24,781 nucleotides of DNA from Cylindrodendrum hubeiense (taxonomy: Eukaryota; Ascomycota; Sordariomycetes; Hypocreales; Nectriaceae). Below are positions 1 to 9,975 of this stretch, one piece after another. The position numbers were made by a program, and so were the translations under genes. The DNA is taken from the NCBI GenBank assembly GCA_014621425.1, contig JAANBB010000524.1, forward strand, positions 1 through 24,781. The letters run 5' to 3'. Each line of letters opens with the position of its first letter. Position 1 is the stretch's first letter. The notes beneath the pieces were generated by a model, which ran no database searches, had not been told where the DNA came from, and saw only the letters and a list, made by a program, of their open reading frames with translations.

Positions 1-91
1 GGGGGGCCGGGGTGCCGGGGGACGACCGGGGACACGCAGCGACCGACGACAGAGACGACGGGAGGCAGGCACGAAGGGCCCATCGTGTACT

Positions 92-120
92 TCAGGTACA
101 GTACCTGAGTTTGTACCTGA
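92..120. repeat. Palindrome with a third half-site
   Basis: TCAGGTAC (92-99) and GTACCTGA (101-108) form a perfect inverted repeat around a single A at 100. A third copy of GTACCTGA follows at 113-120. It could be a dimeric transcription factor site or a small hairpin; no neighbouring gene is visible to link it to. Confidence 0.7.
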
Positions 121-3090
121 CAGGAAGTATCCCCAGTACAGGGTCTACGGCGCAACACGATGTCTACGTCTCGTGTTCCCTGGCAATGGCAACACTGTAC
201 ATTCATCGAGACAGGACAGGGACGGAGCAGAGTCACCTCTCACGGTACTGTACGGAGTATCGTGCTCCATAATGGATCATAATAACATCGTCAATCAATC
301 GGGATAGCCAACGAGAGACCACCGGTCTCATGCTCAGAGGAGGCTTGGGGCGGCAAACAACGAGCGAGACAGAGGCAGCGACAGGATGGACTGGATGGCG
401 CTACGGTGGGACGATGCCACGATGGGGCGTGGTTTGGAAGGGATCAGAGGCAGGATGGACGACAGATGGATGGGCATGAAGAATCGCGGCCGGGGTGTGA
501 GTGGCCTTGCTGCTCAGTGGCTAAGCCTCAGGCAGCGCGACTGCCAAGATAAACACGGCGTCTCAGGCGTCTCAGACTCTGGTCCCTCGCAGGGCGTCTC
601 AGCGGGCGGTGGATGGTGAGTGGTGAGCACGGCGAGGAAGGGGCACTGGGTTGGGTGACGTGACGTGACGTCTTGCCCAAACAGGATGAGCAAGACAGTC
701 CACAGCACTGTGCAGTTGAGACCCCGTCCAGGCGAACGCAGGGCCATCAACTGAGTGCGAACAATCTACCTCGCGCACTGCTGGTGGGTCTGCCAATGTT
801 TCTGGGAGAGACCTGGCAGCGGATCCCTAGGTACGTGGCCTTTGGGCAGAAGCTGGGCGTGGGTTCGAGTACCTTCCAACGCAGTGCAGTGTCAAGCGCC
901 GAAACCCGTGCTGACGAAACAGGATGCTTCATTTCGGTGGTCGGGGGAAATGACAAGTTGGCCAGCGTGACCAGACGGTGCGGCCCAAGCGCTCTGCACG
1001 GCTCAACTACGCTCGAAATAGTATGGCTCGCCTGGCCTTGAGGGGACCGAGAGACGGGACGGCCTGGCGGCCGGTTGGGGCGGGGGTTCTGATAGTATAC
1101 ACACCGCCCGGTACGCATGCGTGAGGTAGCTATAGGTGCCCGATTATGTGGTTGGGAGACCTGACCGCTACGTACCCTCGAGTGCAGATCCCATCACGAC
1201 CTGGGTGAACATCCACGGGAGGGTGTGCGGGCGAGCAAGGTGAGTGGCCTAGGCCGACGGCGAGCAGCACAGAGGATGCTTGGGCGCGTGGCACCAATGG
1301 GCTTGTGGGCGCTCCAGGGCGCTCGATGGCTCATGGGCGAGACCGCAAGGACCAGCCAGACCACAGTGCTGCTGCGAGACTGGGTGAGTGCGTGACTGAA
1401 GCGTGTGAATGACCAAGCGACCGGGCTCTAGAAGACCGGACGAACAGCGTCCCAACGAAAATGGGGGAACAACCTCCCGAAAGCTCAATCTGTCCTGTTG
1501 GGATCCGTTCTGGGCTCGTCCATCCTCTCCGGGCTTGCGCTACACTATCAGAGTGCGTTACTATCGCGAACAAACTCCAGCCCAAGGCGGCCATCACATC
1601 AAAAAAGGTTTTGGAGGCAATCAAGCTCACGGTGGCACCCCGGGACTGCAGCCACCGAGAACTGGGCCTCGGTGGGAAGGTGGGAGGCGAGGTGGAAAGC
1701 CTCTGGGGCCGTTCCAGCTCTGTCTGCCACTGTGCGATTGCACCAGCCAGCCCCCCAGAACGCCCGGTTCAGATTCTCGGTTCGTCGAGTCTCCAGAGAG
1801 GATCCTCGAGGACCCTTCGACCCACGACTGCCTTCGATAGCGCCGGCCTTGCGCGGCCCCAGCTTTTTCCCTCGCGGCCTCGACGGCGCCCCTTGTCTCT
1901 AGCGTCCTCGAGTGCGGGGCGGAGCGACACCGCGGCCCCATTCGGGCGAGGCGTAGGATCTTGGGTGCTCTGTAGGCTTCGGCTTGGGTGCTTAGGGTGT
2001 CTTGGGTGTCTCCCAGGCCTGGGGGCCATACAACTCTGTATGCACTCCTGGCTCCTGCATGCCAGTCCAGTCCCCGAGTTGTCTAGGACGCCCGCTGCCA
2101 GTCATCACGCTGTTTACATGAAGAGAGCGAAGGCTGTCCAGCGCCAGTGCCGAGTAGGGTGGCCCGAGAGTCGTCGTCACGTATCGGCGACCAGTCGTGA
2201 CTGGACGGGTAATCAAGTAAACTGGGGTTCAATGTAAACATCGGTGCACGGGGCAGATCCATGCCATGAAATGTCTCCCTGCTAGAAACGACAAATGACA
2301 TGGCCGTGACTGTGGCTCTGGCAAGCACCGTACCGAACGTGCAACGTCGACTGTCCGATAGCCCGGCTCGTTCGTCGCAGAACGCGCGCGCCTGCTGGGT
2401 GGCATTTCCGGTACGTGCTCCACTGGCAAACGAAACCGTTACGAATGCTGCACCGAGTACGGAGTAGTCTGTACGTACGACGGGGGACGCGGTGCACTGA
2501 CGCAAGACGAGCCCGTTCCAACGTCACGATTGAGTTCAGACCAGCTAAGGACGGTACGTAGGGTAGGAGCTTGCTTTTGGGGGTGAATCGAATTGCTGAA
2601 CCGGTACATTCCTGTCGCACGTCCAGAAACAGATGGATATCGCGGCAGTGGAGTGACGAATTCAGGTACGGGAGGCACGCAAAATACGAATACAGAACAG
2701 GTAGGTATGAAGGAGCTGTGCACGCCCGGTACGTAGCGGCTACTTGGCAGTATGTTGCGAATTGTGTTGGGGAAGATGCCGTCATGTCTCGTGTTGGATT
2801 GCATGTTCTGTCCTCGTGCCTGGGCGCGCCCGGTCCTGTCTCGTCCCCGCCGTTCCCGGTGCGGCTGGTAGGTTGACCAATCCAATATACCCATATTAAT
2901 TCAATGCAATGTAATTCAATTAGAATCAATCCGAAGCCGCCGGATGAGGGGTAAACAATCACCACCTCCTGACCGGAAGGAATCTTGAGAAATGGTCGAC
3001 GGGAAGAGAGTCATGAGATTTTGCAGCACAGAATTGATACGTCACGTTCTATCGACATCGAACAGGCCACTTGGGGCGGCATGACACCCT

Positions 3091-3120
3091 ACATACAGCT
3101 ACATACAGCTACATACAGCT
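3091..3120. repeat. Tandem repeat, three 10-bp units
   Basis: The unit ACATACAGCT occurs three times head to tail without a mismatch. It lies in non-coding DNA and is probably a minisatellite-like slippage product. Confidence 0.9.
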
Positions 3121-3197
3121 GAGTGGAGACTGTGCATCTGGGAGACTATGCAATGCATGCACAGCGGTGCTACTGTAATGTACGTCAGGTACCCTGT

Positions 3198-3231
3198 GAG
3201 CGAGCGAGCGAGAGTAAGAGAGAGAGAGACA
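3198..3231. repeat. GAGC / GA simple-sequence tract
   Basis: Three GAGC tetramers are followed by an AG-rich dinucleotide run. This is an ordinary purine microsatellite in non-coding DNA. Confidence 0.8.
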
Positions 3232-4622
3232 TGGACGCCTCGCCCGTCCTGCACAGCCCGTTGCTTGCGTTGCGTGCACTGCCTGTCAGCCGCTGGTGGC
3301 GGCTTGTAGCCAGGTACCTACATCCACTTGTCCATTTTCGGCGCCTCACCACGAGGGAGTAGGAAGAAGACAGGTGGATACTTTTCGGCGCCTGATTCTT
3401 CGTGAATGGGAAGTGCATCATGTAAACATCTCCACTGGGTCCTCCCGGATCTCGGATGGAGTCAATCTTAGCAGACAGCGCACCAGTTCTATTACCTTCT
3501 CTCTCCCGCTGCCCGCTTTCGCATTCCATCGGGGCTGCCTGCATGAACTGGCCAGCCTGGCTGTTACAGACGGACGGGACCCTCTATTGCAGTGGAGGCA
3601 CAGTGCAGCGCAGCGTCCATTGCCTTCCATTTGCTACGGCGCAGTTCCTGGAAGACGGGGTCTCATTACAGGGGACCTGCACCGTACGGTTGCAGGGGAA
3701 TGAGAGGCTCAAAGGCTCCAGCTCCAATCTCCAGGGAGTCCACAGCGCATAGGCTCCCTGCTCCAGCACACCCTCAGCGCCCCTCCAGGGACCTCTCAGG
3801 GACCTCTCAGGGACTGCCACCACAGCATGCCATCCAACATCCACCAAACAGGCTCGGGCTGAAGGCTCCACCTGGCGAGAGGATCCCCTTGGGGTCCCAC
3901 TGATGTACCTGCTGCCCTACGATGCTATGATTAGCAACCTGTCGGTACTCGATTCCCATCATGCATATGTGAAATTGCAAGGTCGTCCTGGGTTTGGGAG
4001 AGAAGCGTTTCCCCTTTCCGGGTCTTTCCAGGTAGGTATGAAGCCCACTCACCGCCCGCAGGCACATGAACCCTGATTTGATTGCGAGTGGGCTTCCTCT
4101 ACTCCAGGTTAGGTAGGTAGGATCCATCGCAGCTGTGAAGCTGAAGCTGCCCGAGGTGAGCTGTCGGCCGTGTTTTTCGTTGACCGCCTTTCCTTTCTCG
4201 TTACCGTTTCTGGTCATGTCGCCCAATCCATCCATCCATCTCTTTCTCACACACACCCGACACACCACCCCATACTCGTCCAGCCTCCTCCCTGAACCGA
4301 GCCCGGCTAAGCTCCATCGTACATATTTTTCCGTCGCGACGTATTTCGTACCTTTCTCGCTAGACTCGAAGCGGCCCAGCCCGGATCCAGGAACACATAG
4401 GCCACCCGCTGCACCGTTCGACGGCCATCATCCATCGAACAAGAACCGATCGTGCAAACGCAGCAGGGGTTTGCGATCGAACCAGAGATCAGGATTTTCT
4501 TTCCTTCTCGTTCCCTCACCTTCCCGCCTTGTTTGGATTCGTCCGGCTTTGCTCGATTATCTTTGAAGGCTCTTGACCGCCATCTGATAATTTCCGGCCT
4601 CTCTTTCCACCGGAGCCACACG

Positions 4623-5855
4623 ATGGGCCCAAGCATCGCTGAAACCGACGTGCTTGTCTTCGATATTGGTAAGACAAATCAATGCTGAGTTCACTCCCAC
4701 ATGGCCACTCTTTTGTTTGATTTCCTTGTATTGGTGGCTCTTCAATGCGGGTTGTAGTGGTGGCAAAAATGTGGCTATGACTGTCTGCGACTTGATTACC
4801 ATTATCATTATGTTGCTGTTCTATGTTTACATGTTTGCTTTTCAATGGCTGACGTTATACCTTGTTACGACGCCTTACAGAGGGAACCGTTTGTCCCATC
4901 TCCTTTGTCAGGGACGTCCTGGTAAGTTGGCTCCGTTGTCCGTTGTCCGTTGTCCACCCTCCGCTCCGTTCCCTTTACCGCCCCGTTGCCCTCGGGCCTC
5001 CGTCCCAGGTCATTTCCCAACCTCCTCCGGCCGAAATCCTGGCCGCCGTATTGTTGGTTCTCTCGGATCCTGGTTTTGACGCTAGGCCTCGGATGCATGC
5101 AACTCTCAGCGCCCTGCACCTGCACACCAGCCTCCCGTCTCACCGACTTTGGCTTTGCTTTAGTCCTGCCTGACATCTTTGGCATCGTTGCTGTTTTGTT
5201 GCGTTGCTGACCTCAGTCCCCCATCGTGTAGTTCCCATACGCTCTCGACGCTCTTCCCAAGGTCCTGGACCAGGAGTGGGATAGTCCGGCATTTGCTCCG
5301 TACCGCAATGCGTTCCCAGAGGAATACCGCGATTCCCGCGCAGAGTTGGAGGCCCACGTCCGAGATCTTGTCGCCCGCGATGTCAAGATCTCCTACCTAA
5401 AGGCCCTTCAAGGTCATCTTTGGCAGCAGGGCTATGCATCCGGCGAGATTCGAGCTCCTCTCTTCCCCGACGTGGCTCCTTTCATCAAGGCCGCCTATGC
5501 CGCCGGAAAGAAGATCATCATCTACTCGTCCGGCTCGGTCCCGGCGCAAAAGCTCCTTTTCGGCCACACCAACGCCGAGCCCTCGGACCTGAAGCCCCTC
5601 ATCTCCGACTGGTTCGATACTGTCAATGCGGGACCCAAGATGGACGTGGCCAGCTACATGACGATCCTCTCCAACTATCCCGACATTAGTCCGCAGAGGT
5701 GGTTATTCCTGAGCGACAATCTCCTCGAGGTCGACGCCGCCATTGAATCGGGCATGCGCAGCTTTCCCGTTACCCGTCCTGGTAACGCGCCCTTGCCGCC
5801 CGACCACCACTTGTCGAAGCTTGCCCTGTCCGAGTTCACTCTTGACTCAGCGTAG
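4623..5855 (+). CDS. UTR4: Enolase-phosphatase E1, methionine salvage (3 exons)
   Basis: The exons are 4623-4668, 4881-4921 and 5232-5855, giving 236 residues (yeast Utr4 is about 227). Joining exon 1 to exon 2 restores the HAD motif I as DIEGT (residues 14-18), with the Asp/Glu pair typical of E1 enzymes instead of DxD. Motif II is in YSSGS (about 127-131), the conserved Lys is in GPKMD (about 163-167), and the acidic motif is LFLSDNLLE (about 187-195). In this family the enzyme is a Mg2+-dependent bifunctional phosphatase: it enolises 2,3-diketo-5-methylthiopentyl-1-phosphate and dephosphorylates it to the acireductone of the methylthioadenosine cycle. The start ATG lies just upstream of motif I, as in homologues. 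Both introns are GT-AG but long (212 and 310 nt). Intron 2 contains three 7-bp CCGTTGT repeats at 4933-4953. Assignment is firm. Confidence 0.95.
4933..4953. repeat. Three CCGTTGT heptamers in E1 intron 2
   Basis: Perfect tandem copies lie at 4933-4939, 4940-4946 and 4947-4953, eleven bases after the 5' splice site. They are non-coding and probably a slippage product. Confidence 0.85.
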
Positions 5856-6293
5856 TGACGACCAGCTGCAGGTGGATAGCGGAGTGGGAGAATGGTGTGG
5901 CACCCTCGTTGCCGAGCTGGCATAATACCAACTCACTAGGGATTCTAGTCCCAAAATCCGAGACCGCGCCATCCAACTAATCTCGACCACTCGTGACCTG
6001 ACGTGTTCCACCAACCATGCAGGCGTTGTTGCCATTGCTCGTGTCAGCGGTGCAATGCAGCATGTCGTAAATCGTTTTCCGGACCGAACCAGATGATGCA
6101 CTGTTGTTTGCCAAGATCGTGTGTCATATTCTTCCAACTCGATATCGATGCTCGCGTTGGCCAAATAACCCTGGCTGGTCTATGTGCTGTCAGTCGGATA
6201 CAGCTGGCGATAGTGGGCAGCAAGTTGGTTGGGCACTGGCGCATATGCATCTTGTCCTTCGCCCACGTGTCGTTCATCCAGTTCCTGTGCCTT
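5856..6293. other. Convergent intergenic region, E1 / BMT2
   Basis: This 438-bp gap between two converging stop codons should hold both 3' UTRs and terminators. I see no gene in it. A minus-strand segment near 5935-6000 superficially resembles a tRNA but fails on inspection. Confidence 0.6.
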
Positions 6294-7172
6294 CTATGCC
6301 GGCCGAATCGCCGAACCCTTCAAGGTCATGACGAAATTGTTTCGTGTCCTCCCTGGGTTGATCTCCTTCTTCGTAAAGCTCGGTAGCCTGGTGCGCGTGG
6401 AACCCACCCGCCTCCACAGTGAATATGCAAGCTTCTGAGTCATCTTGGTCTTCATTCGGGCATACCCAAGTATCGTCATGAGTTCATCAAACCTGGCATC
6501 CGTGAAGTATCGCGAGTTGTCCACGCAGCTCCGGGGAAGAACCACGAATAGTGAAGGAAAAAGGTCCTCGGCAGTTCCCATTGGCGTGTCAGATTCCTTG
6601 CGAAGAAAAGAAAGTGTCCGTAGAAGCATCTGACCGCGCCCATCGGCTTCGGGCACAAAATTGAGGACCAGGCTGAGCGATATGATGTCAAACGTCTCAG
6701 ATTCGTCCTTGGGCAGTGGCCGATCCATAAAGTCCTGCTGCTTGATCCCGGGTTCCTGGCTGTTCAGATCGATGTGCTGCATGTCGAAAACACCGCTGGT
6801 CGAACATGCATTCCGGGTACTCAAAGAACCGACCTCAAGCATCTTGAGAGGCTGACCGTGCTTCTTGAGATCAGCCATGGGGAGCCACTCCAGCAGTACC
6901 TTTGATGTGTCGCCACCGCGGTCAAGGCTCTGGCCCTGTAAGCTCGCCTTTTGATAGTGGTCGATTCCGCCTAACTGCTCGATCTCTGCTGTGATACGTG
7001 CCTCGGTTCCCTTATCGCCCTTAGTTGCGGCCTGTCGGCGTTGCTTGTCAAGTTGGTGGTGAGTATTGATGAGCGTTCGGCTAGCCTTTCGGGACATGGA
7101 CCGGGATGATTTGACGGTTGGAGGTCGGCCACTGGAAAGGCTCTTTGGCCTTGTTGGCTTCTTGGAAACCAT
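6294..7172 (-). CDS. BMT2: 25S rRNA adenine-N1 methyltransferase Bmt2
   Basis: This is one uninterrupted 292-codon exon. The N-terminal 60 or so residues are Lys/Arg/Ser-rich, consistent with nucleolar targeting and RNA binding. The fungal Bmt2 family hallmark then follows: GGIDHYQKAS (about 68-77), GQSLDRGGD (80-88), the Rossmann SAM motif I as MLEVGS (111-116), HIDLNSQ (133-139) at the end of strand 2, and ISLSLVLNFVP (about 164-174) in the catalytic strand-4 region. Family members methylate N1 of A2142 in helix 65 of the yeast 25S rRNA in the nucleolus. The start is the only Met upstream of the basic region. The gene is divergent from RPL25, with 551 bp between the start codons. No frame disruption or missing motif is seen. 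Confidence 0.92.
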   Translation of the reverse strand: MVSKKPTRPKSLSSGRPPTVKSSRSMSRKASRTLINTHHQLDKQRRQAATKGDKGTEARITAEIEQLGGIDHYQKASLQGQSLDRGGDTSKVLLEWLPMADLKKHGQPLKMLEVGSLSTRNACSTSGVFDMQHIDLNSQEPGIKQQDFMDRPLPKDESETFDIISLSLVLNFVPEADGRGQMLLRTLSFLRKESDTPMGTAEDLFPSLFVVLPRSCVDNSRYFTDARFDELMTILGYARMKTKMTQKLAYSLWRRVGSTRTRLPSFTKKEINPGRTRNNFVMTLKGSAIRPA

Positions 7173-7723
7173 GGCGATGCAGGCAAGTTATCTGATGTCT
7201 GAATCCACGTAGTTTGGCTCCACTAGTTCATCCGGTATTCAACGTCCCTTGTCTCAATGTGAGTATCCAGCCAAATTGAAGATAATGAGCAGGGCCCTGC
7301 GCCACCACGACGAAACAAGACGACTCAATATCGGGGCATAGAAATTGAGTAAAAGATCGCATCATATTGAGCAGTTAGCTATCGTGCTCAGCGAGCCGTG
7401 AAGGTGACAATTGAAGTGAGCTTCCTGTTCTTCGACTCAAATTCTCCTACACCGAGAACATTTCTCACCACAGGCGAGTCAGTGCTGCTTACATAAGGGC
7501 TCTGATTGGGGTTATCCAGAGAAGATAGTCACGTGAAATCGCTAGATCTGTCAATTCGGCCAATCATATTGTGGCGTCACTCCAACCCTAATCGCAAATC
7601 CACACAGATGCTAAAATTCACTTTTGCGCCTGGATTTCTTTTTTCGCCTTGACCTCTCCAACCCACGCCGACGACAACCTCACCCAGCACTTCCGACAAC
7701 TCGTGCCCACGACAACCGACACA
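7173..7723. promoter_or_regulatory. Shared BMT2 / RPL25 divergent promoter
   Basis: This is the only sequence between the two start codons, so it must hold both promoters. It includes a telobox-like AACCCTAA and a pyrimidine-rich leader before the RPL25 ATG, as is usual for ribosomal protein genes. No other gene is visible. Confidence 0.65.
7584..7591 (+). promoter_or_regulatory. Telobox-like element AACCCTAA
   Basis: AACCCTAA lies 133 bp upstream of the RPL25 start codon. Teloboxes of this kind recur in ribosomal protein and ribosome biogenesis promoters of many fungi, where Tbf1-type factors bind them. Function here is inferred from position and sequence only. Confidence 0.45.
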
Positions 7724-8509
7724 ATGGCTGGAAAGGACGCTTCGAAGGGCAAGAAAGGTACGGGATGAACATGATACTCCGACACGCCATCCGCTCGCTG
7801 CGCGCAAAATAAAACACGATCGTCGAACGAGGATTTTTCTCGATCTCGGAGTCGTCTTCTTTCTTCCGCATCATGCAGCAGCAGATTTTGCGAGTTCTGA
7901 ATCAGAGCGATTGCTGATGCGTCTTCTCATATAGCCCCTGCCAAGGGCCTCAAGCAGGCCAGCGCTGCCGCCAAGGCTGCTCTCAAGGGCGTAAGTTCGG
8001 AACCATATTCACCACCTCGTTGTGCTTGGTCGGCTAACCATCCGTGTGCTTTGCAATAGTCCAACTCGCACAAGAAGACCAAGGTCCGCTACAGCACCTC
8101 GTTCCACTTGCCCAAGACCCTGGTCACCTCGCGCTCTCCCAAGTACCCCCGCAAGGCCATCCCTCACCTGCCCCGTCTTGATGAGCACCGAATCGTCATC
8201 CACCCTCTCAACACCGAGAGTGCCATGAAGAAGATGGAGGAGAACAACACCCTCGTCTTCATCGTCGATATCAAGGCCAACAAGGCCCAAATCAAGCTCG
8301 CCCTCAAGAAGCTTTACGACATCGACACCGTCAAGATCAACACCCTGATCCGGTATGCACCCCTTCATTTATCGTCGAGACGCGGCATCACATGTATACA
8401 GTTGACTAACATGTTCCTTAGCCCTGACGGTTCCAAGAAGGCCTACGCCCGCCTTACTCCCGACGTCGATGCCCTCGACATCGCTGCCAACAAGCTCTCC
8501 CTGGTTTAA
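7724..8509 (+). CDS. RPL25: 60S ribosomal protein uL23 / L25 (4 exons)
   Basis: The exons are 7724-7757, 7935-7990, 8060-8352 and 8422-8509, giving 156 residues; yeast Rpl25 has 142. A Lys/Ala-rich N-terminal tail carries the nuclear import and rRNA contacts. The conserved uL23 fold follows, with phrases such as [22 protein letters not shown] and a C-terminus ending AANKLSLV. In this family the protein binds 25S rRNA domain III near the polypeptide exit tunnel and forms part of the docking site for SRP and nascent-chain factors. All introns are GT-AG (177, 69 and 69 nt) and every junction keeps frame; the CG/C split codon at 8352/8422 restores Arg before PDGSKKAY. The start context is ACACAATGG. 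It shares a promoter with BMT2. Confidence 0.97.
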
Positions 8510-9042
8510 GTGTGCTGGGCTGGGAATTGGCATGTCATTGGGTTGGTTTTGTCTGCTGAAATGCACGGCATTGGGCATCGGAAAAGGCGCATTTAAGAGC
8601 TTGTCGTTTAGAGTGCAAAATGATCATGAATTCAAGACCGCCCAGACACCGCACCCTGTCCCTCTTGATAGTCGTTGCCAAAGCCACCGTAAAAAGTTGA
8701 AAAGTTTTCTGTCACTAGTTCACACTGGTCCCTATGACACTGCTATGTAATGACGAGCCACGTTTAAGAGAGAAGCTTTGTTCAATTTCCAATTACCAGA
8801 GTTGTAGTAATGTACATGGCCGTCCAACACTCCACAGCCGACCCCGCCAAGCCGACCAAAGTTCATTCGTGTCGAGGGCATTGTTCTATCCGTCCAGCCC
8901 TTCATGTCGGTCTACTAATTGTACAGATCTTCCGTTGTGGCAGCCGCCGCCTCGTCCTTAACGCTGCGTCGTAACGTGACATGTCTTCGTCGGCCGGATC
9001 TCGACCTAACCCATTCCTGGCCCTTGGCCATGAGAGAGGCTC
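8510..9042. other. Convergent intergenic region, RPL25 / TIM8
   Basis: This 533-bp gap lies between converging stop codons. It should contain both 3' UTRs. No open frame with family resemblance and no structured RNA is recognised. Confidence 0.6.
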
Positions 9043-9434
9043 TTAGTTTCGCATGCTGTTGAGGTGCTTCATCGTAAGGAAGTTCATGTCGAGGAATCGG
9101 TCGACACAGTTGGCCAGGCAGCCCTCTTCGCCCTTGTCAAGCTTGTTGTTCTTGATGTTGCCGGTGATGCACTTGTTCCAGCAGATCTGAGTGAGGCTGT
9201 GGGTTTCTGTCCAGGAAGTGGGTTAGCAGCTGTAGGTAAAATGACAAGCGCGCATACGAGAGAGGCGGGGATAGGAGCAGGTCTCGACGGCGAGGCGGAT
9301 TGTGGGATGGACGTACGGGCCTGGATCTGGGAGCGCTGCTGCTCGTTGGCGAGGAATTGGCGCAGCTCGGTCTTGTCCTTGTCGTTGAGCTTCTCGAGGT
9401 CGGCGTTTTCGAGGTTGATCTGGGATGAGCTCAT
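9043..9434 (-). CDS. TIM8: Mitochondrial intermembrane-space chaperone Tim8 (2 exons)
   Basis: Exon 1 is 9434-9317 and exon 2 is 9206-9043, with a 110-nt GT-AG intron; the split codon C/AA gives Gln. The product is 93 residues, usual for a small Tim. It has the twin CX3C signature, CWNKC then CLANC, separated by 16 residues, followed by the typical [17 protein letters not shown] helix. The N-terminal half ([18 protein letters not shown]) matches Tim8 rather than Tim9, Tim10 or Tim13. Family role: with Tim13 it forms a hexamer in the intermembrane space that escorts hydrophobic precursors such as Tim23. The Cys pairs form disulfides through the Mia40 pathway, and there is no cleavable presequence, as expected. 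Confidence 0.93.
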
Positions 9435-9975
9435 GGCTGCGGTTGGAGGGGTGTGCGTGGTGACGACGTGGATTGGGTTGTATATGCGAACGAGAGTTCC
9501 GAGGTTTGCGCCGGTGTCAAGATTTTAGATGGAAGGCCCAAGATGCAGTGGTTGGCGAGCGACCAATCAGGCGGCCTAGGGTCATGACTGTGGCGCCCCA
9601 CATTTGGCATTTGGCTTCAGCTCCGAATGGCGATGCAGGACCAGGGTTAAAGAGGCATCAAACACATCATGGCTGACGACGGTATTGTGCGTGTTGAATC
9701 ATTCATTGTCAAGGGATCCCGGTGGCATGGGATTTGACCTTGGTCCCGTCGTGCTTTGCCTTGTTAACCGTCACTTCATTGATCGAGAGCAGCAGAGAAA
9801 CATAATTCTATGACGGGTCTAATATTGCTGGTGGTGCGACACCAAACATTATATACATATCCCAGGTTTGGACAGAACATGCTTGAGTACGTATATACCC
9901 CCAGTCTATACACGAGAAAGAAACAGCAACCAAACGATGGACCGGGTCTTCGGAAAAGACTGCAACTATCACCCT
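9435..9975. other. TIM8 upstream region / CorA-type gene 3' flank
   Basis: This 541-bp spacer lies between two minus-strand genes. It must carry the TIM8 promoter and the 3' UTR of the Mg2+ transporter, because TIM8 lies downstream of that gene. A few TA-rich stretches (about 9848-9900) are present. No gene is seen. Confidence 0.55.

Larger units (their letters stand above)
1..4622. other. Gene-poor stretch; last part is the E1 leader
   Basis: No reading frame in this 4.6 kb resembles a protein family I recognise, and none shows a convincing exon series. The longest frames (about 1461-2237 on plus and 2282-2965 on minus) have shuffled, Cys/Arg/Ser-rich compositions typical of antisense or intergenic GC-rich DNA. 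The stretch holds several small repeats: a palindrome at 92-108, a 10-bp tandem repeat at 3091-3120, a GAGC/GA microsatellite at about 3198-3231, a duplicated 12-mer at 3335 and 3382, and repeated GGGACCTCTCA units near 3788-3813. From about 4180 it becomes CT-rich with CCAT repeats, as expected of the promoter and 5' leader of the gene starting at 4623. A small lineage-specific gene or non-coding RNA cannot be excluded without RNA data. Confidence 0.6.

Noticed and set aside
850..880. GGGTTCGAGT resembling a tRNA T-arm
   Set aside because: The flanking bases do not pair as a T-stem and no upstream A box or anticodon arm fits.
1461..2237. 258-codon open frame on plus
   Set aside because: Composition is scrambled, no motif is recognisable, and overlapping frames of similar quality occur on both strands; typical of GC-rich non-coding DNA.
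2282..2965. 227-codon open frame on minus
   Set aside because: Rich in Cys, Arg, Tyr and Ser with no domain pattern, no exon series and no family resemblance.
3807..4268. 153-codon minus frame upstream of E1
   Set aside because: No family resemblance; it lies across the E1 promoter and CT-rich leader.
5935..6000. Possible minus-strand tRNA (D-arm-like segment and a five-pair anticodon-like stem)
   Set aside because: The loop lacks T33, there is no TTCRA T-loop and no acceptor pairing.
7758..7934. Possible C/D-box snoRNA in the 177-nt RPL25 intron 1
   Set aside because: CTGA elements are present but no good RTGATGA C box and no terminal stem; ribosomal protein introns do host snoRNAs, but evidence is too weak here.
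8009..8368. Long antisense frame opposite RPL25
   Set aside because: It is the codon-bias shadow of the ribosomal protein exon, which is clearly the real gene.
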